From the NCBI RefSeq assembly GCF_900106775.1, contig NZ_FNNQ01000005.1, forward strand, positions 138,836 to 202,835: DNA of 64,000 nucleotides, in the 5' to 3' direction. Origin of the DNA: Marininema mesophilum (lineage in GTDB: Bacteria > Bacillota > Bacilli > Thermoactinomycetales > DSM-45169). The translations under genes and the position numbers were made by a program. Each line of letters begins with the position of its first letter. The first letter of the stretch is position 1. Of this stretch, positions 8,364 through 17,258 are shown piece after piece. The notes below the pieces were generated by a model, which was given only the letters and a program-made list of their open reading frames with translations, ran no database searches and had not been told where the DNA came from.

Positions 8364-8394
8364 AGATCATTCCCCCCATTCGCTATCCTCTTCT

Positions 8395-8403
8395 TAGTAT
8401 ATG
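8395..8403 (-). promoter_or_regulatory. SigK/SigE-like -10 element
   Basis: CATATACTA on the minus strand matches CATAnnnTA exactly and lies 32 bases upstream of the Pro/Gly-rich gene. No clear -35 AC is seen 16-17 bases further upstream. Confidence 0.35.
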
Positions 8404-8565
8404 GGTGTTAGATTCATACATTATCTATCCTTTAACATCTTGATGTATCCAATGTTTTTAGCCATGTCCTCAAAAGGACTCTCCCCGTGCTTTTTCGTTT
8501 CCAAAGCACCTTTGATCTGTTATGATGATGGAGATTTCGATTCCCTACAGAAAGGAGGACACGCG

Positions 8566-9933
8566 ATGACGGATACAGAAGAACAACAACATAAAATCGA
8601 TCTAGACGCTATCAAATTAGCAGTCCAAAAACGGGATCGGCGATATCTTCGCCCTCTGATCGAGGAACTACAGCCCTATGATCTTGGACAAATTTTTTTC
8701 CAGCTTCGAGGTATTTATCGCCATCATTTTATCCAATTGTTGGATCCAGAAGAGATCGCTGATTTGCTAGAGGAATTAGAAGCGGATGAGCAACAAGAGG
8801 TATTAGGCAACGTTGGTGCTGACAAAACATCCAAGGTACTCAATCGGATGTCTTCTGATGAAGTAGCTGACCTGATGGGCGAGATGGATGAAACCAACGT
8901 ACAAACCCTTCTTCGTGGAATGGAACGGGATGAGGCAGATAAAGTTCGAGCACTGCTTCATTATCCAGATGATACTGCTGGCGGGAAGATGACGCTGGAG
9001 TATGTTAGTGTCTATGACTACTACACCGTCGAAGAAACAATTCTTTACTTACGCAGAGAAGCTCCTACAGCGGAAACGGTTTATTATATTTATGTCATCG
9101 ATGCCGATGATCGGGTGATTGGTGTTGTCTCGCTCCGTGAACTACTCATCGCCCAACCAGAAACACCGATTCCCGACATCATGTACGAACGGATTATCTC
9201 TGTACCTGCTGATATGGACCAAGAAGAAGTCGCTAAAATCATGGAACGGTACGACTTCCTTGCTATTCCCGTAGTAGACGAAGAAGGACGGCTACTCGGG
9301 ATTATCACCATCGATGATGTCGTTGACGTCTTAATCGAAGAAGCACAGGAAGATATCGCGAAACTATCCGCCGTCGGGCAGACGGAAATGGATGTGCTTA
9401 CCCATCCTTTTTCTTCTGCGCGACGTCGTATCCCATGGTTGATCCTCCTCCTCTGTATCGGCATGTTAACCGCCTCCCTCCTCGGCTTTTTTCAAGGAAC
9501 CATAAAAAAAGTCGCCATATTGGCTACCTTTATGCCCATGATCTCTGGTATGACAGGTAATACAGGTACACAATCCCTAGCTTTGGTCATCCGTGGACTC
9601 TCTACTGGTCAATTGACCCGGGATCGATACTTTCAGATCCTCCGCCAAGAAGGCTTTGTCGGAGTTATCATTGGGATGGTATGTAGCCTCTTTATTTTCG
9701 GTTTGGTCACTTTTTGGGAAGGGGATTGGGTTTTAGGATTGATTGTTGCTGGTTCCCTCCAGATTACCTTGATACTCGGAACCCTCGGCGGTACATTGAT
9801 CCCGATCCTGTTACATCTACTAAAGGTGGATCCAACAATCGCCTCTGGTCCTCTCATCACGACGATTAACGACGTCATCGCACTCTCTATCTACTTAGGG
9901 CTGGCCACAACATTTATTGAGTACATACAATAG
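8566..9933 (+). CDS. mgtE: magnesium transporter MgtE
   Basis: The 455-residue protein has the MgtE layout: an N-terminal helical superfamily domain (with LLEELEADEQQEVL), two CBS domains (about residues 140-260), a connecting helix and five membrane segments from about residue 290. The pore region shows the conserved PMISGMTGNTGTQSLALVIRG stretch. It is a Mg2+-gated Mg2+ channel in the cytoplasmic membrane. The start at 8566 follows AAAGGAGG; the frame upstream of it lacks such a site. No M-box magnesium riboswitch was recognised in the 200-base leader. A weak terminator follows. Confidence 0.95.
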   Translation: MTDTEEQQHKIDLDAIKLAVQKRDRRYLRPLIEELQPYDLGQIFFQLRGIYRHHFIQLLDPEEIADLLEELEADEQQEVLGNVGADKTSKVLNRMSSDEVADLMGEMDETNVQTLLRGMERDEADKVRALLHYPDDTAGGKMTLEYVSVYDYYTVEETILYLRREAPTAETVYYIYVIDADDRVIGVVSLRELLIAQPETPIPDIMYERIISVPADMDQEEVAKIMERYDFLAIPVVDEEGRLLGIITIDDVVDVLIEEAQEDIAKLSAVGQTEMDVLTHPFSSARRRIPWLILLLCIGMLTASLLGFFQGTIKKVAILATFMPMISGMTGNTGTQSLALVIRGLSTGQLTRDRYFQILRQEGFVGVIIGMVCSLFIFGLVTFWEGDWVLGLIVAGSLQITLILGTLGGTLIPILLHLLKVDPTIASGPLITTINDVIALSIYLGLATTFIEYIQ

Positions 9934-9961
9934 CCTCTTCTTTTTCCTGGAGAGGTTTTTT
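9934..9961 (+). terminator. terminator after mgtE
   Basis: A short CCTCT/AGAGG stem with a 12-base loop is followed by six T. The stem is only five base pairs. Confidence 0.55.
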
Positions 9962-10131
9962 GTATTGAACGATGAGGGAATAGTAAAAAAGCGTAGGTTA
10001 TTCTCCTCAGCACTTAACTATACAGTTCATAGGCTTTCTGATAAGCTTGTAAGTATCTGTAATAATTTTCGCCTAGTTTCGTGCAGGCTAAGGTGTACGA
10101 AGCAAACTGACTTCGGGAGGTCGTTGTTCGC

Positions 10132-11520
10132 TTGGGAAGTATTATCGAGATCGCTTGGAATCTATTCCTTGTGCTCTTCCTCGTTTTTCTTAATGGTTTT
10201 TTCGTAGCCTCGGAGTTTGCCATCGTCAAGGTGCGTGCGACTCGGATCGCGCAGTTGCGCGAAGAAGGACATCGTCGTGCCAAAGCGGCTGAAAAACTGA
10301 TCAATAAAATGGACGTCTATCTCTCTGCTACCCAACTCGGAATTACCCTAGCCTCTCTTGGTTTAGGTTGGGTGGGGGAGCCAGCCATCGCCCATATGAT
10401 CGTAGAACCTGCCCTTCAATTAATCTCACCCAAAGTACCTGATTTACTTGTCTCCACTCTTTCCCTAATCATTGCATTTTTAGTTATTACATTTCTCCAT
10501 ATTGTACTTGGTGAAATGGCTCCTAAATCCTTGGCGATTCGACAAGCTGAGAAAACTACTCTATGGATAGCGGCACCTTTAGATTGGTTTCACCGGTTTT
10601 TCTACCCATTCATTTATGTATTAAACGGTGCTGCTAATAAAGTATTAAAGTGGGCAGGAGTTGAGCTAAATCCTGAACACTTACAGGGACATACCGAAGA
10701 AGAAATCCGCATGTTAATGACCCAAAGTCAAAAAAGTGGACACATTGACGAAACCGAGCTTTCCTTGTTTGACAATATTTTTGAATTTGCGGATCGGGTT
10801 GCTCGTGAAGTTATGGTGCCTCGTGTGGATATGGTTTGCTTATACTTTAACGATTCTCTTGAAGAAAATCTGAAAACAATTCGGGAAGCACGCCATACCC
10901 GTTTTCCCCTTTGTCGTGAAGATAAAGATGACATTGTTGGAATCGTGCATATTCGCCATATCTATGAAAAGCTACTCAATGGAGAAACTCCTGTTCTCAA
11001 GGAGTTAACTCGCTCTTCCGTCATGGTGCCCGAAACGATGGAACTAAAGGATGTGTTGCGTATTTTACAACAAAACCGTTCGGAAGTCGCCATCGTCGTC
11101 GATGAATATGGCGGTACGGCAGGTCTTGTCACCACGGAAGATATCATCGAAGAAATATTTGGGGAGATCCAGGATGAATTTGATGATGAACGCCCCTTCT
11201 TCCAAAAGCAAGGCAATGAGACCTCTATCGATGCTCGCCTTTTGATCGAGGAAGTAAACGATTATTTTGGGTCAACTATTGAAGACCAAGATAATGATAC
11301 CATCGGGGGTTGGATCTTCTCCCAGTTGAATGAAGTTCCTGAAGTAGGAAACGTCGTTCATTATGAGCAATTTATCTTTAAAGTACAAGAGATTGAGCAA
11401 CGAAGCGTTAGCCGACTTTTGGTAAGTCAAGAGTCGACACCCGACTCAACAGAACAAGAAGAAGAGGCTAGAGAAGAAAGCAATAAAGAAGTGCGCAGGC
11501 ACTTTCAAAATAACCGATAA
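10132..11520 (+). CDS. CNNM/CorC-HlyC family transporter (HlyC/CorC)
   Basis: The 462-residue membrane protein has a DUF21/CNNM domain (about residues 1-190; FLNGFFVASEFAIVKVR is typical), two CBS domains (about 205-330, with ARHTRFPL and VDEYGGTAG) and a C-terminal CorC_HlyC domain. Relatives handle magnesium or sodium export or have been called hemolysin-like. A TTG at 10132 is the likely start, eleven bases after GGGAGG. It follows mgtE on the same strand but with a 200-base gap, so it probably has its own promoter. An acidic tail (EQEEEAREESNKE) ends the protein. Confidence 0.9.
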   Translation: MGSIIEIAWNLFLVLFLVFLNGFFVASEFAIVKVRATRIAQLREEGHRRAKAAEKLINKMDVYLSATQLGITLASLGLGWVGEPAIAHMIVEPALQLISPKVPDLLVSTLSLIIAFLVITFLHIVLGEMAPKSLAIRQAEKTTLWIAAPLDWFHRFFYPFIYVLNGAANKVLKWAGVELNPEHLQGHTEEEIRMLMTQSQKSGHIDETELSLFDNIFEFADRVAREVMVPRVDMVCLYFNDSLEENLKTIREARHTRFPLCREDKDDIVGIVHIRHIYEKLLNGETPVLKELTRSSVMVPETMELKDVLRILQQNRSEVAIVVDEYGGTAGLVTTEDIIEEIFGEIQDEFDDERPFFQKQGNETSIDARLLIEEVNDYFGSTIEDQDNDTIGGWIFSQLNEVPEVGNVVHYEQFIFKVQEIEQRSVSRLLVSQESTPDSTEQEEEAREESNKEVRRHFQNNR

Positions 11521-11522
11521 AG

Positions 11523-11565
11523 AAAGCAAAACCGCCTTTTCATCACGGAAAGGCGGTTTTGCTTT
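11523..11565. terminator. strong bidirectional terminator
   Basis: The 18-bp inverted repeat AAAGCAAAACCGCCTTTT / AAAAGGCGGTTTTGCTTT, nearly perfect, with an eight-base loop lies between the convergent HlyC/CorC and StrF-like glycosyltransferase genes and can act in both directions. Confidence 0.9.
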
Positions 11566-11629
11566 GCTCTTAAAATGAAGCGGTATGTTCGCTCTAATTC
11601 CTTGATCTGTATAACCGCTTTAAGTGTGG

Positions 11630-12298
11630 TTAGGAAGACTCCTGTAGATAGTGAGCGACAAAACATTGCCGCGCCTCATTAAACCCATTTTGCACATTGA
11701 CTACACCACAATCATGCATCGTCCAGGGTGTTTTTTGCTGGGGGACAGCGACATCATAACCTGCACGGATAAACTCCATCGATTGAGAAAGGTCATAAAA
11801 ATGCCAACCATCAAAGAGATCCTCCCGCCAGGGTAGATCGTATTGGGTGGCAATCAATAATCCATCCACTGCTTCTACTTTAGTAATGTCCCCCTCCCGC
11901 CTGGCAAAGGAAAGGAGTTCCATGCGTCCAATATGGCTATCATACACCTGTCCAACCTTCTCTTCCCCGTCCCACCAAATCCCATTTTCCGGAATATGAG
12001 TAACACCTACCATACCGATCATCCCAACTTTGGGTTCCTTTTGAAAAAGAGAGAGGACATCAATCAAGAAATCGCGATGAAGGATGAGGACATCCTGATG
12101 TAAATAGATCTTATATTTAGCATCTGATTTCTTCATTCCCTCATTGTACCCCGCTGTCATCATCTTTGCTCCCTGGATACACCTTTTTTCCACCGTAAAT
12201 CCCTTGGGAACGCGCAGAGAATCGACATATCGTTCCGATTCACTAAACCAGGCTTCGTCATTGACACACCAGATAAAACAAATCTTATGTGGATCCAT
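11630..12298 (-). CDS. StrF-like glycosyltransferase
   Basis: The 222-residue protein resembles the Glyco_tranf_2_5/StrF domain family: a KICFIWCVND start, a YKIYLHQDVLI strand where the metal-binding acidic motif of GT-A folds sits, a central GMIGMVGVTH and a C-terminal W-HFYD segment followed by a HDCG motif. It probably transfers a sugar to a glycoprotein or glycan. Its ATG lies 14 bases inside the end of the upstream glycosyltransferase-methyltransferase gene, so it is the third gene of a tightly coupled operon (15154 to 11630) whose promoter matches those of the five-copy array. Confidence 0.8.
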   Translation of the reverse strand: MDPHKICFIWCVNDEAWFSESERYVDSLRVPKGFTVEKRCIQGAKMMTAGYNEGMKKSDAKYKIYLHQDVLILHRDFLIDVLSLFQKEPKVGMIGMVGVTHIPENGIWWDGEEKVGQVYDSHIGRMELLSFARREGDITKVEAVDGLLIATQYDLPWREDLFDGWHFYDLSQSMEFIRAGYDVAVPQQKTPWTMHDCGVVNVQNGFNEARQCFVAHYLQESS

Positions 12299-14048
12299 CA
12301 GCGACCGCCTTTCGGATGTATGCCACCAATTTCAGCGTATTCTCATCCTTTTCTTTAATCCTCTTCAGATACGAGAGCGCTTTCTGTGGCTCTCTTCGAC
12401 CTTGCCAAAGTAATGCCAAGTTGAGCAAGGTATCGCGATGGTCAGGCATTAACCCTTCAGCTGTTTCCATCAAAGCCAAGGCATGCGGCTCCTGTTCTTT
12501 TTCATAACACACCTGGGCAATTTTATGAATCGTCTCCATTTGGTTGACCACGTCATTATGAATGATCTCAATAACTTCCTCGATCGTGACAGTATGATTG
12601 ACCAATTTCTCTAAAACCTCTTGTACACTCTCCTCCTCGTCAATCTCTTGTTCCACGCGACGAATGAGGAATTTTAGATTACGAAGAAAAGCCGACTCTC
12701 CACGTAAAGCTTTTACGGAAAACTGATAAATCAAATATTGTTCCCTCATCCCTGGTGAAGAAAGGGCAGTTAAGGAATCAATCCACTGCTTTGTTTCCTC
12801 TGAAGAGTCCGGGAGGATTAAGCCCTTCACCTTAATCCGTTGCAAGCCAGCCTTTTGAAGGAGGGACTGGATCGATAACCAGGTGAATCGATGAATCTCA
12901 CCATCTAACAAACGACCTTCTAACAGATGATAAAGTGTCCCGTAGTGACAAAAGTTAGGCAATAGAGCATACAATGTCCCATCTTTTTTTAGATGAGTTT
13001 TTAAACGTTGCAAAAACACTGCTGGGTCTTTGACGTTGGCTAAACAATCACCAAGTAGAATGCTATCAAAAAAATCCTCTGGCCAGGGTAGGGGAGCATC
13101 TAATTCCTGTTCCACAACCTCTCCTGCTCCAGCGGAAGCTACCACAGCGGTTTTATTGGATTCCACTCCATACAAACGAATCATAGGGTATTGATTTCGT
13201 AACGCTAGCAACGTCGCACCTGCGCCACATCCGATTTCTAGCACGCGTTGTTCCCTTTGCCACCCTAAATCCATCCACTCCATTTGTTCATGCTGTACAT
13301 GAAATGCCTTTGTCGGATCAAGTCCCCATTTATCATGAAAGACGATACGGTTACGTTCCAAAAGTTGGGTAAAGCGATTTCCTTCTTGAGCAAAGGAAGC
13401 ACTCCCATGATGATGAATAAAGGTATCCCGACAAAGGAATAAGCGATATCCTTCCACACGCGCCCGAAAACACCAATCATCGTCTTCGTAATTACCAGGG
13501 GAGAAGCGCTCATCCAATCCACCTACCTTCTCCAGAACATCCCTTCGGATGAGAAGACAGAATCCAATGAGCTTAGCTCGTTCCTCCCATAGAGAAGGAT
13601 CGCTTTTATTATGGTTGATAGCGAAGGACTGCATCTCCTCTAGGTGCTTATAAGGAACGGGTATCGCCGTTCCATAAGATGCATGATTGGTCACTGGACC
13701 AACCGCGCCAATATCCCTGTCACTTTCCAGACAGTCGATTAGATTTTCTAACCACCGAGGTGTGACGACGGTATCATTATTTAATAGAAGAATCCGTATT
13801 CCCTTAGCTACTTGGATACCCTGATTGCAAGCTTTAGGAAAACCGAGGTTTTCTGTATTACTGATTAAGTGAATATCCTCTTGCGCAGCAAGCCATGCTT
13901 TTATCCCATCATCGGAAGCATTATCGATAACGATCAATTCATAACTGCCCTTTGCTGTATACTCACGAATGCTTTCGATACATTGTTTTGTATAAGTCAT
14001 CTGATTGCGGACGGGAATCACAATGCTTGTGATACTAGACAGTGTCAA
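12285..14048 (-). CDS. GT2 glycosyltransferase-methyltransferase fusion with TPR-like tail
   Basis: The 587-residue protein has three parts. Residues 1-260 form a GT2 domain (SIVIPVRNQ, LNNDTVV as DXD-like motif, NYEDDDWCFRARVEGY). Residues 265-430 form a class I SAM methyltransferase (RVLEIGCGAGATLLAL is the SAM-binding loop). The C-terminus has TPR-like helices (ALALMETAEGLMPDHRDTLLNLALLW). It starts with TTG at 14048, six bases after a G-rich GGGGAG site, and overlaps the stop of the upstream gene (TTGA). The fusion suggests that a sugar is attached and then methylated, or that glycan length is capped. Confidence 0.85.
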   Translation of the reverse strand: MTLSSITSIVIPVRNQMTYTKQCIESIREYTAKGSYELIVIDNASDDGIKAWLAAQEDIHLISNTENLGFPKACNQGIQVAKGIRILLLNNDTVVTPRWLENLIDCLESDRDIGAVGPVTNHASYGTAIPVPYKHLEEMQSFAINHNKSDPSLWEERAKLIGFCLLIRRDVLEKVGGLDERFSPGNYEDDDWCFRARVEGYRLFLCRDTFIHHHGSASFAQEGNRFTQLLERNRIVFHDKWGLDPTKAFHVQHEQMEWMDLGWQREQRVLEIGCGAGATLLALRNQYPMIRLYGVESNKTAVVASAGAGEVVEQELDAPLPWPEDFFDSILLGDCLANVKDPAVFLQRLKTHLKKDGTLYALLPNFCHYGTLYHLLEGRLLDGEIHRFTWLSIQSLLQKAGLQRIKVKGLILPDSSEETKQWIDSLTALSSPGMREQYLIYQFSVKALRGESAFLRNLKFLIRRVEQEIDEEESVQEVLEKLVNHTVTIEEVIEIIHNDVVNQMETIHKIAQVCYEKEQEPHALALMETAEGLMPDHRDTLLNLALLWQGRREPQKALSYLKRIKEKDENTLKLVAYIRKAVADGST

Positions 14049-15154
14049 GTCTTCTCCCCCCCCGCTTGGGTAGCTACAGTAATCCCCTTTGCTAGATAAG
14101 ACTCCAGTTTCTTTTTATTGTTCAATGCCTGTGGATCATCTGGGTTATAGGATAGAACAATTTTATTCTGTTCATAAGCTTTCTCGATTTCACCAAGCGC
14201 TCCATAAATCACAGCCATTTGTAGATGAGGTATCCACGTACGTGCTGCTACATTGGTCATTCCCCAATCATGTAGCGGAGCGATCTGAGTAGCATGATTG
14301 TACCAACTCAATGCAGCATCAGGGTTGTTACTGCTTTGATACCACAAACCCAGTCGACAACAAAACTCAGCGCGAGGGGCATGGTATTCAAAGGATTTTA
14401 GTAAATACTTTAGCTCCTCTTCCCTTTTCCCCAACAAATGACAACAATGGGCTGCATACCCACAAGCAGAGATATTGTCCTCGATATAGGGGCTATTAGC
14501 AGCAAAGTACTTTTCGTATTGTTCAAGCCCTTCTTCTAATCTCCCGTTTTCAATGAGTTCATTCCCATAATTATATATATCTCGTGGAGAGAAGGTTTCC
14601 CCTCGTTCTAACCGTTTTTCATATATCGATAGATTGCGGGCTTTATTGTGATGAATTTTCCCATGATGAATAACAACGTTGCTATCCATGATCTTTCCAT
14701 GGATCTCCAAGTATTCATGAACCGGATCATGCCACTGGTAGTTACGCGATCGCTTCACAAGACGTTCCCGGCGGATGCGGCTAAATACATTTCCTTTATC
14801 ATCGTAATGAAGGTTGTATAGCATCGAAACCTGGTCGACCGTAGGATCGAGATCTCTCTTTAATTCACGAAACTTTTCCCGATCTTCTTCCTTCAAGAAA
14901 TCATCCGCATCTAACCATAAAATATAATCCTTTGTCGCTTTACTAAAAGAAAAATTGCGCGCCTTTGCAAAGTCATCCACCCACTTAAAATCAAACATTC
15001 GCTCGGTGTAGCGACCAACCACTTCCTTTGTTTTATCCGTAGACCCTGTATCCACAATATTAATCTCATCTACCAAATCATGGATGGATGATAAGCATTT
15101 GTCCAAGGTTTTCTCTTCATTCTTTACAATCATGCATAAACTGATTGAAATCAT
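14045..15154 (-). CDS. GT2 glycosyltransferase with TPR repeats
   Basis: The 369-residue protein has an N-terminal GT2 domain (SLCMIVKNEEKTLDKCL, ILWLDADDFLKEED with the DXD motif) and C-terminal TPR-like repeats from about residue 190. This SunS-like architecture is common in protein glycosyltransferases of sporulation and glycocin clusters. The ATG at 15154 has AAGGAGG six bases upstream. It opens a three-gene operon with overlapping reading frames. Its promoter carries the same GTCCAAGC/CATAnnnTA elements as the five structural genes immediately upstream, so expression should be simultaneous and the array proteins are plausible acceptors. Confidence 0.88.
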   Translation of the reverse strand: MISISLCMIVKNEEKTLDKCLSSIHDLVDEINIVDTGSTDKTKEVVGRYTERMFDFKWVDDFAKARNFSFSKATKDYILWLDADDFLKEEDREKFRELKRDLDPTVDQVSMLYNLHYDDKGNVFSRIRRERLVKRSRNYQWHDPVHEYLEIHGKIMDSNVVIHHGKIHHNKARNLSIYEKRLERGETFSPRDIYNYGNELIENGRLEEGLEQYEKYFAANSPYIEDNISACGYAAHCCHLLGKREEELKYLLKSFEYHAPRAEFCCRLGLWYQSSNNPDAALSWYNHATQIAPLHDWGMTNVAARTWIPHLQMAVIYGALGEIEKAYEQNKIVLSYNPDDPQALNNKKKLESYLAKGITVATQAGGEKT

Positions 15155-15209
15155 TGTAAACCTCCTTGAAACCATACGTGGAGTATCTTTTTTTATTTCG
15201 AATCATCCA

Positions 15210-15243
15210 TACGATATGTGTCTTTCTCATTTTTTGCTTGGAC
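15210..15243 (-). promoter_or_regulatory. SigK-like promoter of the glycosyltransferase operon
   Basis: The minus strand reads GTCCAAGC-N17-CATATCGTA. The -10 is a perfect CATAnnnTA, and the -35 region is identical to that before each array gene. Confidence 0.6.
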
Positions 15244-15276
15244 AAATCACATCGGCTTATCAACTATTTTCATAGT

Positions 15277-15312
15277 AAAAAAACACACAACCAAAATAGT
15301 CGTGTGTTTTAC
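15277..15312 (-). terminator. terminator of array copy 5
   Basis: An ACACACRAC...GTYGTGTGT stem is followed on the minus strand by a run of seven T. The same hairpin follows each member of the array. Confidence 0.8.
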
Positions 15313-15323
15313 AGTTAGGTTCG

Positions 15324-15779
15324 TTACGGAGTCGTAGCAGTATTTGCAGCGATTCCCTGGAAGGACTCCGGTCCAGTACGGGTTGCATCGGTGCTAGCAT
15401 AAGCAAGCATGGTGTAAACGGTCTCTGCTGCTGCCGGTGCCAGCAAATCAGCAGCACACACTGTGATGATTTGTGGACTCGTTATACCACCAACAGCAGC
15501 GGGAGGATTAGTAGGAACTCCTACCACCGCTGTATAGATGATCGTTCCACCCGTCGGGTTCGTTGTACCCCGTGCGAAGAGAACGGTAACGGTAGCAAAA
15601 GTATCGAAACTAGTTGCTACCCCTAATGTTCCCTCTAGTTTTACAATTGGGTTCGCTACATTTCTTGTTTGCAGTCCAATGACACCGATCAAGCTCGGAT
15701 TCGTAGCGAAGGTGCTTAGGGTTGCTGTAAAGGGGTTACTAGCGTTTTGAGAGGTTCGCATATCCAAAAATGTGCCCAT
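15324..15779 (-). CDS. array family protein, copy 5 (most downstream)
   Basis: A 151-residue member of the tandem five-copy family. All copies open with MG[TI]FLDMRTSQN, contain a conserved GVIGLQTRNVANPIVKLEG core, an LFARGTTNPTGG turn, one cysteine (Cys108 here) in a VCAADLLAPAAAETVYTMLAYA segment, and end TGPESFQGIAA. The sequence is rich in alternating beta-type residues with no signal peptide and no membrane helix, suggesting a beta-sandwich. Differences cluster at about residues 52-60 and 91-101. Upstream are AAAGGTGG and a SigK-like promoter. The family is not recognised; a spore-surface structural role is inferred from promoter and neighbours. Confidence 0.8.
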   Translation of the reverse strand: MGTFLDMRTSQNASNPFTATLSTFATNPSLIGVIGLQTRNVANPIVKLEGTLGVATSFDTFATVTVLFARGTTNPTGGTIIYTAVVGVPTNPPAAVGGITSPQIITVCAADLLAPAAAETVYTMLAYASTDATRTGPESFQGIAANTATTP

Positions 15780-15861
15780 GTGTTCACCACCTTTCACTGG
15801 CGATTATATGGATGAGAGGCTTTATCTAAGGTTCGTAAGTTATGATGATTGCATGTACCCA

Positions 15862-15894
15862 TACGATATGTGTTCTCTCATTCTTTGCTTGGAC
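15862..15894 (-). promoter_or_regulatory. SigK-like promoter of array copy 5
   Basis: GTCCAAGC-N16-CATATCGTA on the minus strand, about 80 bases upstream of the start codon at 15779. Confidence 0.6.
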
Positions 15895-15927
15895 AAATCA
15901 CATCGGCTTATCAACTATTTTCATAGT

Positions 15928-15962
15928 AAAAAAACACACAACTTCAATCGTCGTGTGCTTTT
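15928..15962 (-). terminator. terminator of array copy 4
   Basis: Hairpin of the ACACAC/GTGTGT type followed by a T run on the minus strand, just beyond the stop at 15967. Confidence 0.75.
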
Positions 15963-15966
15963 ACAG

Positions 15967-16413
15967 TTAGCCTCGTGCAGCGATGCCCTGGAAGGACTCC
16001 GGTCCAGTACGGGTTGCATCGGTGCTAGCATAAGCGAGCATGGTGTATACGGTCTCAGCTGCTGCCGGTGCCAACAAATCAGCAGCACAAATTGTGATGA
16101 TATCTGTGCCTGTTATATTAGTACCCTCCGGATCGAAAGGGAGAGTAGGAATTCCTACCACCGCTGTATAGACAATTGATCCACCCGTCGGGTTCGTTGT
16201 ACCCCGTGCAAAGAGAACGGTAACGGTAGCAAAAGTGAGAAAACCCCTTTCTACTCCCAATGTTCCTTCTAGTTTTACAATCGGGTTCGCTACATTTCTT
16301 GTTTGCAGTCCAATGACACCGATCAAGCTCGGATTCGTCGCGAGCGTGCTTAGGGGTACTTTGAAAGGGTTGCTAGCGTTTTGAGAGGTTCGCATGTCCA
16401 AAAATATGCCCAT
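15967..16413 (-). CDS. array family protein, copy 4
   Basis: A 148-residue member of the five-copy family. It differs from the others mainly in the two variable stretches: LGVERGFLTF in place of LGVATSFDTF, and IPTLPFDPEGTNITGTD before the conserved single-cysteine segment, which is the longest insert of the five. It is also the only copy with MGIFLDM instead of MGTFLDM. The ATG at 16413 was preferred to an in-frame GTG at 16425, because that GTG lies inside the AAAGGAGG site. It has its own promoter and terminator, so copy number is not needed for polar expression but may raise dosage or add variants. Confidence 0.8.
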   Translation of the reverse strand: MGIFLDMRTSQNASNPFKVPLSTLATNPSLIGVIGLQTRNVANPIVKLEGTLGVERGFLTFATVTVLFARGTTNPTGGSIVYTAVVGIPTLPFDPEGTNITGTDIITICAADLLAPAAAETVYTMLAYASTDATRTGPESFQGIAARG

Positions 16414-16505
16414 GTGAAACTTCACCTCCTTTCACTAGCGATATTCGATGGATGAGAGACTTTGTCTAAGATTCGTGAAGTTATGATGAATGCATTTTAT
16501 CCATA

Positions 16506-16538
16506 TAATATATGTGTTCTATCATTTTTTGCTTGGAC
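16506..16538 (-). promoter_or_regulatory. SigK-like promoter of array copy 4
   Basis: GTCCAAGC-N16-CATATATTA on the minus strand; the -10 matches CATAnnnTA exactly. Confidence 0.6.
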
Positions 16539-16573
16539 AAAATCATATAGACCTAATCAACTATTTTCATAGC

Positions 16574-16606
16574 AAAAAAACACACAACTAAAAAAGTCGT
16601 GTGTTT
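16574..16606 (-). terminator. terminator of array copy 3
   Basis: ACACACAAC...GTCGTGTGT hairpin with flanking A and T runs, immediately after the stop at 16613. Confidence 0.8.
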
Positions 16607-16612
16607 TTACGG

Positions 16613-17050
16613 TTAGGTTCGTGCAGCGATTCCCTGGAAGGACTCCGGTCCAACACGGGTTGCATCGGTGTTAGCATAAGCGAGCATAGTATAAACGGTC
16701 TCTGCTGCTGCCGGTGCCGCCAAGTCAGCAGCACACACTGAGATGACTTGTGTGCTTGCCTTAAGAACAGCAATAGTAGGAACTCCTACCACCGCCGTAT
16801 AGATGATCGCTCCTCCCGTCGGGTTCGTTGTCCCCCGTGCGAAGAGAATCGTTAGGGTAGCAAAAGTGAGAGAAGAGGCTTCTATTCCAATAGTTCCCTC
16901 TAGTTTTACAATCGGGTTCGCTACATTTCTTGTTTGCAGTCCGATGACCCCGATCAAACTCGGGGACGTCGCAAAGGTGCTTAATGGTGTATTTGGAAAA
17001 CCATTTGAGCTAGAGTTTTGGGAGGTTCTCATGTCCAAAAATGTGCCCAT
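16613..17050 (-). CDS. array family protein, copy 3
   Basis: A 145-residue member of the five-copy family and the most divergent near the N-terminus, where SQNSSSNGFPNTPL replaces SQNASNPFTATL. The second variable stretch is short (VPTIAVLKASTQVISVC). The conserved core, single cysteine and C-terminal GPESFQGIAA are intact, so the copy looks functional. The ATG at 17050 follows AAAGGAGG by nine bases. It is flanked by its own promoter and terminator. Confidence 0.8.
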   Translation of the reverse strand: MGTFLDMRTSQNSSSNGFPNTPLSTFATSPSLIGVIGLQTRNVANPIVKLEGTIGIEASSLTFATLTILFARGTTNPTGGAIIYTAVVGVPTIAVLKASTQVISVCAADLAAPAAAETVYTMLAYANTDATRVGPESFQGIAART

Positions 17051-17151
17051 GTGACTTCACCTCCTTTCACTATGCCCAAACGGATTGAAATCATAAAAAC
17101 CTCTTTGAAACCTACATGGGGAATCTTTTATTTCGAAATAGGTCATATCTA

Positions 17152-17184
17152 TAATATATGTGTTCTATCATTTTTTGCTTGGAC
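17152..17184 (-). promoter_or_regulatory. SigK-like promoter of array copy 3
   Basis: GTCCAAGC-N16-CATATATTA on the minus strand, with the 16-base spacer identical to that of copy 4. Further downstream the leader differs from copy 4 and instead shares AAATAAAAGATTCCCC-like sequence with the glycosyltransferase operon leader. Confidence 0.6.
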
Positions 17185-17218
17185 AAAATCACATCGGCCT
17201 AATCAACTATTTTCATAG

Positions 17219-17254
17219 CAAAAAAACACACAACTAAAAAAGTCGTGTGTTTTT
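17219..17254 (-). terminator. terminator of array copy 2
   Basis: Same ACACACAAC/GTCGTGTGT hairpin as in the other copies, just after the stop at 17259. Confidence 0.8.
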
Positions 17255-17258
17255 ACGG

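Noticed and set aside
8364..8565. M-box magnesium riboswitch before mgtE
   Set aside because: I could not recognise the conserved M-box sequence elements in the 200-base leader.
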